A stretch of DNA of 64,000 bases from Deferribacteres bacterium (GTDB lineage Bacteria > Zhuqueibacterota > Zhuqueibacteria > Zhuqueibacterales > Geothermadaptataceae), in contig JACKDE010000003.1 in the NCBI GenBank assembly GCA_020633675.1, forward strand, positions 372,001-436,000, in the 5' to 3' direction. The notes below the pieces were generated by a model. That model was not told the origin of the DNA. It saw only the letters and a program-made list of their open reading frames with translations, and did not search any database. Shown in pieces: positions 25,855-33,159 of this stretch (position 1 is its first letter; every line of letters starts with the position of its first letter). The translations under genes and the position numbers were made by a program.

Positions 25855-26319
25855 ATGCAGCAACCAGCCCTGCGCCCGATTCCCGTGAGCAACAAATATG
25901 AGCTGGCAGATGATTTCGAGTATACGCATAATGGCGAAACCATTGTCGTGCCGCGCTACTTTTGCTATGACGGCGCTTCCATTCCTTCGTATGCCTGGCA
26001 GCTCGTGCACACACCGTTTAGCCCTTTGGTGATGATGCCTGCCCTGCTGCACGACTGGCTCTATTACAACCACCAGATCGACCGCAAGCGGGCAGACGCG
26101 CTTTTTTACGAATTGCTGGTCGAAACCGGCGTCAGCAGGTTGCGGCGCGTTATCATCAAATTTGCGGTAAATTGGACAGGCGCCAACTATTGGGAAAACG
26201 AAGAAAAACACATTTTGGAAATGGTCGACCTCGCCACCCGCCTGCAAGACAGCCCCAACTTCGAGCGCTACCATTTTCCAGACGAAGTGCTCCGCCGCCT
26301 GTCGCCTTCGCAGTTGTGA
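25855..26319 (+). CDS. DUF1353 domain protein
   Basis: A 154-aa protein matching the DUF1353 pattern: an early beta region (DDFEYTHNGETIVVPRYFCYDGASIPS) and MMPALLHDWLYY, with a His-Asp pair that is the most conserved part of the family. DUF1353 proteins occur in phages and bacterial chromosomes and have no established function. No phage genes are adjacent. It starts 9 bases after the EEP-family gene and probably shares its mRNA. Confidence 0.82.
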   Translation: MQQPALRPIPVSNKYELADDFEYTHNGETIVVPRYFCYDGASIPSYAWQLVHTPFSPLVMMPALLHDWLYYNHQIDRKRADALFYELLVETGVSRLRRVIIKFAVNWTGANYWENEEKHILEMVDLATRLQDSPNFERYHFPDEVLRRLSPSQL

Positions 26320-26476
26320 AGACCTGAAGAACTACCGCAATTTTTTGAATAGAAAAACAACGTGTGCCGGTTTCGAATCGGGTTGGCGGCAACCAAACCA
26401 CGAACGCACCAAAAATTTAAGTCCCGGAACTTTGTTGTTTTGAGGCTTACAGCTCCATAAATCAAAAGGAAGCTAT

Positions 26477-26941
26477 ATGCAAACCATGTTGGAATATCGC
26501 ATTGCAAAACTGGAAAGGCGCAACTGCCTGCTGCTGATTCTCATTGGTGTGGGACTGCTCATCGGGCTAATGCAAAACGGCTCGCTGCAGGCTGAACGCA
26601 AAATTGTGCGCGCCGAAAAGCTCGAAATTGTCGACGCTGACGGCAAAGTCATCGCCATGTTGGGCAGCAATGCCGAAGGCAGCCGTGGCCTTTTCATTTA
26701 CGATGATGCAGGCATCGTGCGCACAGCCGCCATCCACGACACCAGTCAGTCGGCATTTTACGCCTACGACACGACGGCCACCATCCGGGTAGGACTGGCG
26801 CAATTTGCCCACGGTGGTGGCGGCCTGGCTTTGCATGGCGAGCACTCCAAAGGTGCGGCCGTGCTGTACTACAAAAATGGCGGCAGCCTGCGCTTCTTCG
26901 ACTCCGACGGCACGGTGCTGCTGCGTGTACCGGAAAAGTAA
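26477..26941 (+). CDS. Small membrane-anchored beta-rich protein, unknown function
   Basis: A 154-aa protein. A single hydrophobic segment (LLLILIGVGLLIGLM, residues ~18-33) is followed by repeated short beta units containing KLEIVDADGKVIAMLG, RGLFIYDD, GLALHGEHSKGA and SLRFFDSDGTVLLRV. The D-x-[DE]-G turns recur, suggesting a stack of beta hairpins exposed outside the membrane. Similar anchor-plus-VDADGKV proteins are seen in diverse bacteria, with no known role. The ATG at 26477 follows AAAAGGAAGC. Confidence 0.75.
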   Translation: MQTMLEYRIAKLERRNCLLLILIGVGLLIGLMQNGSLQAERKIVRAEKLEIVDADGKVIAMLGSNAEGSRGLFIYDDAGIVRTAAIHDTSQSAFYAYDTTATIRVGLAQFAHGGGGLALHGEHSKGAAVLYYKNGGSLRFFDSDGTVLLRVPEK

Positions 26942-27064
26942 TTTCGATTTACAAACCCTTCTGGCAAAAAAAGCATTTGTACAAAATACATTGCCATAGC
27001 ATTTCTGAACCTCTATGTTGCCTAAAATCCATAGACACGCATTCACAAAAATTTGGGTATGTAG

Positions 27065-28201
27065 ATGGCAGATGCAGTTCACAGCGATGTGGTTATCATT
27101 GGAGCCAGCGCTGCCGGCCTGGCAGTCGCAGCTTGCTTGCAGCGGGAAGGTGTACCGTCCGTTAAAATTTTGGAAAAAGCAGATCGCATTGCTGTTTCCT
27201 GGCGCAGCCACTATGACCGTTTGCACTTGCATACCGCCAGACAACACTCTGCCCTCCCCGGTCTGCCAATGCCAGCGGATTATCCCAAGTACCCCAGCCG
27301 AGATCAAGTCGTCTCTTATCTGGAAAACTATGCTTCACATTTTGGCCTGAAGCCCGAGTTCGGCCAGGAGGTGATCTCGGTCGAACAACAGAATGGACAT
27401 TGGCTGACCCGCACACGGGACAAAGCGTTCCAATCTTCAAAAATTGTGTTTGCAACAGGTTACAATCGCGTGCCGAATATGCCGGAATGGCCCAACCGCG
27501 ATCATTTCGGCGGCGAGATTCTGCACAGCTCCAGCTACAAAAACGGCCAGTCGTTCAAAGGCAAAAAAGTGCTGGTGATCGGCTTCGGCAATTCCGGCGG
27601 CGAGATCGCGATCGATTTGCACGAGCATGGCGCCGAGCCCAGTATCGCCGTTCGCAGCGCGGTCAACATTATCCCGCGAGATATTCTCGGGCTTCCCATT
27701 TTGTCTGTCGGCATTTTTTTGAGTAAATTTTCCAGTACGACCTCCGACCGCTTGTCGGCGCCGCTATTAAACTTCATCATTGGCGATTTGACACGATATG
27801 GCTTGCGCAAATTGCCCTACGGCCCGATTACCCAAATTCGCCGCGAACACCGCGTTCCGCTGTTGGACATCGGCACGGTTGCACTGATCAAAAAAGGTGC
27901 GATCAAAGTGCGCCCCGGCATCCGTCAATTTTTGCCCGATGGTGTCGAATTTGATGATCACACCCGGGAAATATTCGATGCGGTGGTGTGCGCAACTGGC
28001 TACAGCCCTGATTTAAAGCCATTTTTCGCGAATTCTGGAGGCGTGCTGGATCGAGCAGGTGCGCCGGTAAAAAGCGGTGTGGAGAGCGAACGGCCGGGTT
28101 TATATTTTTGTGGCTACTACATTTCACCCAATGGCATGCTGCGAGAAATCGGCATCGAAGCACAGCACATCAGCCAGGACATCCGATCAAAATTGGGGTG
28201 A
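27065..28201 (+). CDS. Flavin-containing monooxygenase-like NAD(P)/FAD oxidoreductase
   Basis: A 378-aa two-dinucleotide-binding flavoprotein of the FMO/YUCCA/BVMO type. The FAD motif is VVIIGASAAGLAVA near residue 8 and the NADPH motif is VLVIGFGNSGGEIA near residue 170. FATGYNRVPNMPEW, near residue 135, matches the F/L-A-T-G-Y motif of N-hydroxylating and flavin monooxygenases. WRSHYDRLHLHT is also typical. It probably oxygenates a small N-, S- or carbonyl-containing molecule or acts as a flavin reductase. A single gene with no clear operon partner. Confidence 0.88.
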   Translation: MADAVHSDVVIIGASAAGLAVAACLQREGVPSVKILEKADRIAVSWRSHYDRLHLHTARQHSALPGLPMPADYPKYPSRDQVVSYLENYASHFGLKPEFGQEVISVEQQNGHWLTRTRDKAFQSSKIVFATGYNRVPNMPEWPNRDHFGGEILHSSSYKNGQSFKGKKVLVIGFGNSGGEIAIDLHEHGAEPSIAVRSAVNIIPRDILGLPILSVGIFLSKFSSTTSDRLSAPLLNFIIGDLTRYGLRKLPYGPITQIRREHRVPLLDIGTVALIKKGAIKVRPGIRQFLPDGVEFDDHTREIFDAVVCATGYSPDLKPFFANSGGVLDRAGAPVKSGVESERPGLYFCGYYISPNGMLREIGIEAQHISQDIRSKLG

Positions 28202-28280
28202 ACAGTCATGCTCCGTGTTGGAAAAAACTCCGTCATTTCCACGGTGAAGTACGCGATTTCATAAATGCAGTTATAAAAAA

Positions 28281-28326
28281 ATTTACATGATGAACAGGAT
28301 GCTTGTATCCTGTTCATCATGTAAAT
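28281..28326. repeat. Perfect 20-bp hairpin
   Basis: ATTTACATGATGAACAGGAT (28281-28300) and its exact reverse complement (28307-28326) enclose the 6-nt loop GCTTGT. An A-run precedes it on the left, so on the minus strand it would look like a terminator with a U-tract, but no minus-strand gene ends there. It probably belongs to a widespread ACAGGAT-type intergenic repeat, and may also shape the 3' end of the monooxygenase mRNA. Confidence 0.75.
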
Positions 28327-28477
28327 CATGTCCAAAACAGGTTTAGTCTACATCGAATATTGCGTCACCATCTTTATGAAATAGACTATCAAATCCTTTT
28401 CTTTTAAGCGTTTCATTTCTGCTTCCGCCAATCAAAAATTCATTTTTCTTAAATCAAACGCATGGAAAAGAGGGTAC

Positions 28478-30850
28478 ATGCAAAGCCACAATTTCTGGAC
28501 AGCGAAAAAATTCATCTTGGCGACAGCTTTTCTGTTCTCAGTCTCCGCCTCCGCGTTGGCTCAGCGAGGCGAAGACTACCAAACCCTGACTGATGATGGC
28601 GCCTGGTGCTGGTTCTCCGATCCCCGATCGGTTTACTACCAAGGCAAGCATGAGCGCACCTACACCGGATTTGTGACCTCGGCAGGCGATATCATGATCT
28701 CATCGCAGGATCATCAAAGCGGCGAAAGCACGATGCACCTGCTCTACAGCCACCTGCAAGCAGACGACCACGCCAATCCATCCTGCCTGTTGTTGCCTGA
28801 TGGGCGTTTGATGGTGTTTTTCACCAAGCACGGCGGCAATCTCTACTACACCACCTCAAAAATGCCCGAAGACATCACAACTTTCGAAGCTGTCGATTCT
28901 TTGGATTTGGGGGCAAGGCTCTGTTACACCAATCCTGTCATGTTGCGCGAAGAGAACAACCGGATTTTTGTGTTCTTCAGGGGTGGTTCCGACTGGAAAC
29001 CGTCGTTTATCACCTCCGATGATTTAGGCAAAACCTGGTCTGCGCCAATAGCCTTTGTGTCGAAAAAGGTCAATGATCCCAACAATCGCCCCTATGTCAA
29101 AGTCGCTTCCAATGGTCAATCCAGCATGCATTTTGCCTTTACCGATGGCCACCCACGCGAGGAAAATCACAACTCCATTTACTACCTGAGATATGAAAAA
29201 GGCACTTTTTTTGATGCTGCCGGCCGTAAGCTCGGTGATACCAAACATTTGCCGCTGGTGCAAGAGAATATTCCCAAAGCCTACGACGGGGTGGCCGCCA
29301 ATCAACGAGCATGGATTTGGGACATCGCGATTAATGAAAAAGATCGTCCAGTCATCGTCTATACCACCTTGCCGGAAGAAACCATGCATTTTTACAATTA
29401 CGGCACTTGGACCGGCTCCGAATGGCAAAACACTAGACTTTGCCGGGCAGGCAGCGCTTTCCCACGCTTTGAGCGAGGCAAAGAAGCGCGCGATCCCGAG
29501 CCGCATTACTCGGGCGGCATTGTACTCGACCATAGCAATCCTGCCATCGCCTACCTGGCCAGACCTCACAACGATCGCTTCGAAATCGAGAAATGGCAAA
29601 CAGGCGACGGCGGCAAATCGTTTTCGCACAGCCCGGTCACTGCCGCCTCGCTGAAAGACAATGTCCGGCCGGTTGTGGTGCGAAATGCGCCCGAATCACT
29701 CTCCCCTCGATTGCTCTGGATGCAGGTCGACCATTACCAGCACTACACCAATTTTCGCACTGCGATGAAGAGCAACCAACTCGCAGCAAAATATTCCAAT
29801 GAGCTCAAGACTGATGCGGTTCGCAAGGCTTTAGCCGCGGTGGCAGACTGGCAGATCGCCAATTTTCACGCCGTCAGGCACGCCCAGCAGGATTGGCCCA
29901 ATGGCGCGCTCTATGCGGGCATGATGGCATGGGCAAAGATAGCCTCTGACGAAAAATACCTAAATTGGCTCGAGCAAATAGGCCGTCGCAATGGCTGGCA
30001 TCCGTTCAATAAAATGTACCACGCAGATCATGTAGTGGTCAGCCAAATGTATCTGGAAATGTACCGGCAAAAAATCGGTACTCCAAACAGCTACCGCATT
30101 TTAGCGCCGACGCAGGCCCGGCTGGATTATGTCATCTCCCACCCTTCGCAAGGCTCGCTGCTGCTCGACTATGCGGATGCCCAAACATTGGAGCGCTGGT
30201 CGTGGTGCGATGCGCTGTTTATGGCGCCACCGGTCTACGCGAAAATGGCAGTTATTACCGGCAACAAAAAATACCTAGTCTTTATGGACCAGGAGTTCAG
30301 GGCAACCTATGATTTACTCTATGACAAGGACGAGCATCTCTTCTATCGCGATCACCGCTATTTTCCGGAAAAGCAGCGCGAAGCCAATGGTGAAAAAATA
30401 TTTTGGGGACGCGGCAATGGTTGGGTCATGGGTGGCCTAGTTGCTATCCTGAAAGAGCTGCCACTGGAGAGCACCTACCGGCCTTTTTACGAGCAGCTCT
30501 TCAAGGAAATGGCGCAAAAGGTTGCGGCCTGCCAGGGCGAAGCTGGCTTCTGGCATGCCAGTCTGCTCGATCCTGCCAGCTACCCCAATCCGGAAACCAG
30601 CTCGAGCGGCTTTTTCTGCTATGCACTCAGCTATGGCATCAATGCCGGCTTGCTCGACCAGGCGACATATACACCGGTTGTGACCAAAGCGTGGCAAGCT
30701 TTAGTGAGCGCCATTTTTGCCGACGGCAAACTGGGCTGGGTGCAGCCTATTGGGCAAGACCCCAAAACCGTCACGGCCGACATGACCGAAGTCTACGGCG
30801 TTGGCGCCTTTTTGCTGGCGGGTACGGAGATATTGAGGCTGATTGAGTGA
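28478..30850 (+). CDS. Secreted BNR (BNR_4-type) - GH105 fusion, unsaturated uronyl hydrolase candidate
   Basis: A 790-aa protein with signal peptide (hydrophobic core ILATAFLFSVSASALA). Residues ~30-440 are a BNR_4-type propeller: GAWCWFSDPRSVYY, YTGFVTSAGDI, LLLPDGRLMVFF, SDDLGKTW, a layout shared with ulvan-lyase-related propellers. Residues ~445-790 form a GH105/GH88-like (alpha/alpha)6 barrel: WPNGALYAGMMAW, RWSWCDALFMAPP with the probable catalytic Asp, and FWGRGNGWVMGGL. GH105 enzymes remove the 4,5-unsaturated uronic acid left by lyases. The combination suggests binding or cleavage of a uronic polymer coupled to removal of the unsaturated end. Whether the propeller is catalytic (PL24/25-like) is not certain. 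Confidence 0.85.
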   Translation: MQSHNFWTAKKFILATAFLFSVSASALAQRGEDYQTLTDDGAWCWFSDPRSVYYQGKHERTYTGFVTSAGDIMISSQDHQSGESTMHLLYSHLQADDHANPSCLLLPDGRLMVFFTKHGGNLYYTTSKMPEDITTFEAVDSLDLGARLCYTNPVMLREENNRIFVFFRGGSDWKPSFITSDDLGKTWSAPIAFVSKKVNDPNNRPYVKVASNGQSSMHFAFTDGHPREENHNSIYYLRYEKGTFFDAAGRKLGDTKHLPLVQENIPKAYDGVAANQRAWIWDIAINEKDRPVIVYTTLPEETMHFYNYGTWTGSEWQNTRLCRAGSAFPRFERGKEARDPEPHYSGGIVLDHSNPAIAYLARPHNDRFEIEKWQTGDGGKSFSHSPVTAASLKDNVRPVVVRNAPESLSPRLLWMQVDHYQHYTNFRTAMKSNQLAAKYSNELKTDAVRKALAAVADWQIANFHAVRHAQQDWPNGALYAGMMAWAKIASDEKYLNWLEQIGRRNGWHPFNKMYHADHVVVSQMYLEMYRQKIGTPNSYRILAPTQARLDYVISHPSQGSLLLDYADAQTLERWSWCDALFMAPPVYAKMAVITGNKKYLVFMDQEFRATYDLLYDKDEHLFYRDHRYFPEKQREANGEKIFWGRGNGWVMGGLVAILKELPLESTYRPFYEQLFKEMAQKVAACQGEAGFWHASLLDPASYPNPETSSSGFFCYALSYGINAGLLDQATYTPVVTKAWQALVSAIFADGKLGWVQPIGQDPKTVTADMTEVYGVGAFLLAGTEILRLIE

Positions 30851-31190
30851 GTTTGGGTGGTAATTGCAGTTAAATAACTTTGCGTATTGTAGCGATAGCC
30901 TAGCGGTAGCTTCTTAATAGTAAGAACAACTTCAGAAGATAACAATGGATTCCAAATTGATTCTGCTAGCTGACATTGGGCGCTTGCTTCATTCAATTAT
31001 ATTGCTACATTTCATACTTGAATATGAATGACTTAGCATTCAAGAATCAAAAATCATTCAAAGCTGTTTGTTGGCAATCGAAAGTATACTTGGAGACAAT
31101 TTTTGATCATACGAACAAATAGTTTGACCATTTGATAGCTCGAAGAAGATACGAAGCAAGAAGACTTGTAAAGACAAAACCGGTGACTAA
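30851..31190. other. AT-rich intergenic region at the left edge of an atypical island
   Basis: A 340-base non-coding stretch that marks a sharp fall in GC content relative to the upstream gene. It leads into the FRG-domain gene and should contain its promoter. No tRNA, integrase remnant or clear direct repeat that would define an attachment site was seen. Confidence 0.4.
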
Positions 31191-31931
31191 ATGTTTAAAA
31201 GAACCAAAAAAGTTCGAAGCATCTCAGATTTGGTCAATAAACTCAAGTCTGATCTGAGCGGTCATGAAGGCCCAGTTTGGTTTAGAGGGCAAGCGGAAAC
31301 GGATTGGAAACTGAGACCGTCGTTTATACGGTTGGTAAATCCGCCGTCCGAAATGAACATGATCAAAAAGTTTAAACAAAATGCAACTCTATTAATGAAT
31401 CCACCACCTGTGTCACTGCTTGACTGGTTGCTAATAATGCAGCACCATGGCATGCCTACGAGATTATTGGACTGGACTGAGAGCCCATTGGTCGCTGCTT
31501 ATTTTGCAACAGCCGAAAAAAGTAGCAAGGCAGGTGCATTATGGGCCCTACGGCCAGTAGAGCTTAATAAAATCGGTGGACATGAACCCGAGGATTATGA
31601 GTTTGACATTCCGTCTATAGAAGATTCAATACTTGAAACATATGTCCCTGAGTCTTTGGCAAGTGAACGTACAAGCAGGCGTTCGCCTTTAGCGGTAATT
31701 TTGCCAAGAAACAATACTCGAATGCAAGCCCAACTGGGTGTTTTCACAATAAATCATCGAGATACAACACCGATTGAAGAAATTGGAAAAAAGAACCATA
31801 TTTGGAAATATGAAATCGCAGGGGATACAAAAAAAGAGATACAAAAAGAGCTTCAAATAATCGGTTTCAGCAAATTTCAACTATTTCCAGAACTTGCGAG
31901 TATTGGAGATGCAGTAATGGGAGCCAGCTAA
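31191..31931 (+). CDS. FRG domain-containing protein
   Basis: A 246-aa protein consisting of a complete FRG domain. The name motif appears as GPVWFRGQAETDWKLRPSF near residue 25, followed by the conserved core LIMQHHGMPTRLLDWTESPL and AAYFA near residues 82-107, and the late RMQAQLGVFT near residue 178. FRG proteins are frequent in mobile and defence-associated regions, but their biochemistry is not established to my knowledge. The gene is AT-rich compared with its surroundings. Its TAA stop abuts the ATG of the DUF262 gene with no spacer, so the two are surely cotranscribed. No toxin or protease motif is evident elsewhere in the protein. Confidence 0.85.
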   Translation: MFKRTKKVRSISDLVNKLKSDLSGHEGPVWFRGQAETDWKLRPSFIRLVNPPSEMNMIKKFKQNATLLMNPPPVSLLDWLLIMQHHGMPTRLLDWTESPLVAAYFATAEKSSKAGALWALRPVELNKIGGHEPEDYEFDIPSIEDSILETYVPESLASERTSRRSPLAVILPRNNTRMQAQLGVFTINHRDTTPIEEIGKKNHIWKYEIAGDTKKEIQKELQIIGFSKFQLFPELASIGDAVMGAS

Positions 31932-32996
31932 ATGTTCACAATAAAAACTTATCCAATGAAAAACAGCACGATACTAAGGATAAATGCAGAACGTTTTGAT
32001 ATTGATACAAGCCCAGAATACCAAAGAAGGGGTGAACTTTGGAACAAAGAAAAGCGTCAATTGCTGATAGATTCGATCCTTAACGATTATGATATACCGA
32101 AAATTTATTTCCATGACCTTAGTGAAGGACAAACCAAAAGTCAATTTGAATATGCGATAATAGACGGGCGCCAAAGACTCGAAGCAATATGGGCATTTAT
32201 TGACGGAAAATTCTCCCTTGACGAGGACTTTAAATTTCTAAAGGACCCCAATATCCAGGCTGGGAACCTGACTTATCCAGAACTTGCACAAAAGTATCCA
32301 AAGCTAAAGATTTTGTTTGATTCCTTTACACTCCCAATCATTATTGTTCAAACTCAAGATATAGAACTTATTGAGGACATGTTCGCTAGGTTGAATGAGG
32401 CTGTGCCACTGAACGCTGCCGAAAAAAGAAATGCAATTGGTGGTCCAATGGCGAAGGTCATTCGGGAAATTACTAAAAATGCTTTCTTTATGCATAAAAT
32501 TAAAGTAACAGACAAACGATATCAGCATCGGGAAATAGCCGCAAGGCTGCTTTTCATCGAGTATTCAATAAAATACCAAAATAAGATCATTGACACAAAA
32601 AAACCATACTTAGATGGCTTAGTTTGGGCATATAAGAAGGGAAGGAAAAAAGACTCGCACGCATTGAGAGATAGCGTTTTAGAAATTCTTGACATGATGA
32701 ATCAAGTGTTTGAGAATGCTGATCACTTACTTGGTTCCCAAGCGGTAGTCCCTATTTATTATTTGCTTTTTAAAAAAGCTCAAGCTGGTAACATGTCGGA
32801 TAAAATCTCAAGGCAGAAATTTATCAATTTTAATATTGAACGAACAAAAAACCGCAAAATAGCAGAAAAAAATATTACTAAGGCAAATTTTGACTTTTTA
32901 GAATATGACCGGATGTCTCAGCAGGGTACAAATGACGCTTCATCTATTAAAGAACGAGTAAGGATTATTTGCGAGTATTTTCAGATACCAAATTGA
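31932..32996 (+). CDS. DUF262 domain-containing protein (ParB/sulfiredoxin-like fold)
   Basis: A 354-aa DUF262 protein. The N-terminal motifs SPEYQRRGELWNKEKRQLL and IDSILNDYDIPKIYF are followed by the nucleotide-binding signature IIDGRQRLEAI (DGRQR, the D-G-Q-Q-R class) near residue 77, then RLNEAVPLNAAEKRNA. DUF262 is the NTPase-like half of GmrSD/BrxU-type modification-dependent restriction enzymes, but the DUF1524 HNH nuclease half is missing; the C-terminus is helical and without HNH residues. The gene is very AT-rich (about 27% GC in 32461-32520) and forms a two-gene unit with the FRG gene. A second ATG at 31956 is a possible start. Confidence 0.85.
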   Translation: MFTIKTYPMKNSTILRINAERFDIDTSPEYQRRGELWNKEKRQLLIDSILNDYDIPKIYFHDLSEGQTKSQFEYAIIDGRQRLEAIWAFIDGKFSLDEDFKFLKDPNIQAGNLTYPELAQKYPKLKILFDSFTLPIIIVQTQDIELIEDMFARLNEAVPLNAAEKRNAIGGPMAKVIREITKNAFFMHKIKVTDKRYQHREIAARLLFIEYSIKYQNKIIDTKKPYLDGLVWAYKKGRKKDSHALRDSVLEILDMMNQVFENADHLLGSQAVVPIYYLLFKKAQAGNMSDKISRQKFINFNIERTKNRKIAEKNITKANFDFLEYDRMSQQGTNDASSIKERVRIICEYFQIPN

Positions 32997-33159
32997 TCGG
33001 ACAATAACTGTGAATTTTCAAACTTTTCTTAAAACTCAATAGAAATGGACTAACTTTAGATCAATTTGCTAGCTACAATGTCTACAGACTTGAACAGGCA
33101 AAAAACATTTATTTTCCCTATAATGTTCTAATGCATGTCCCTATTAAACCAAACAAAAC

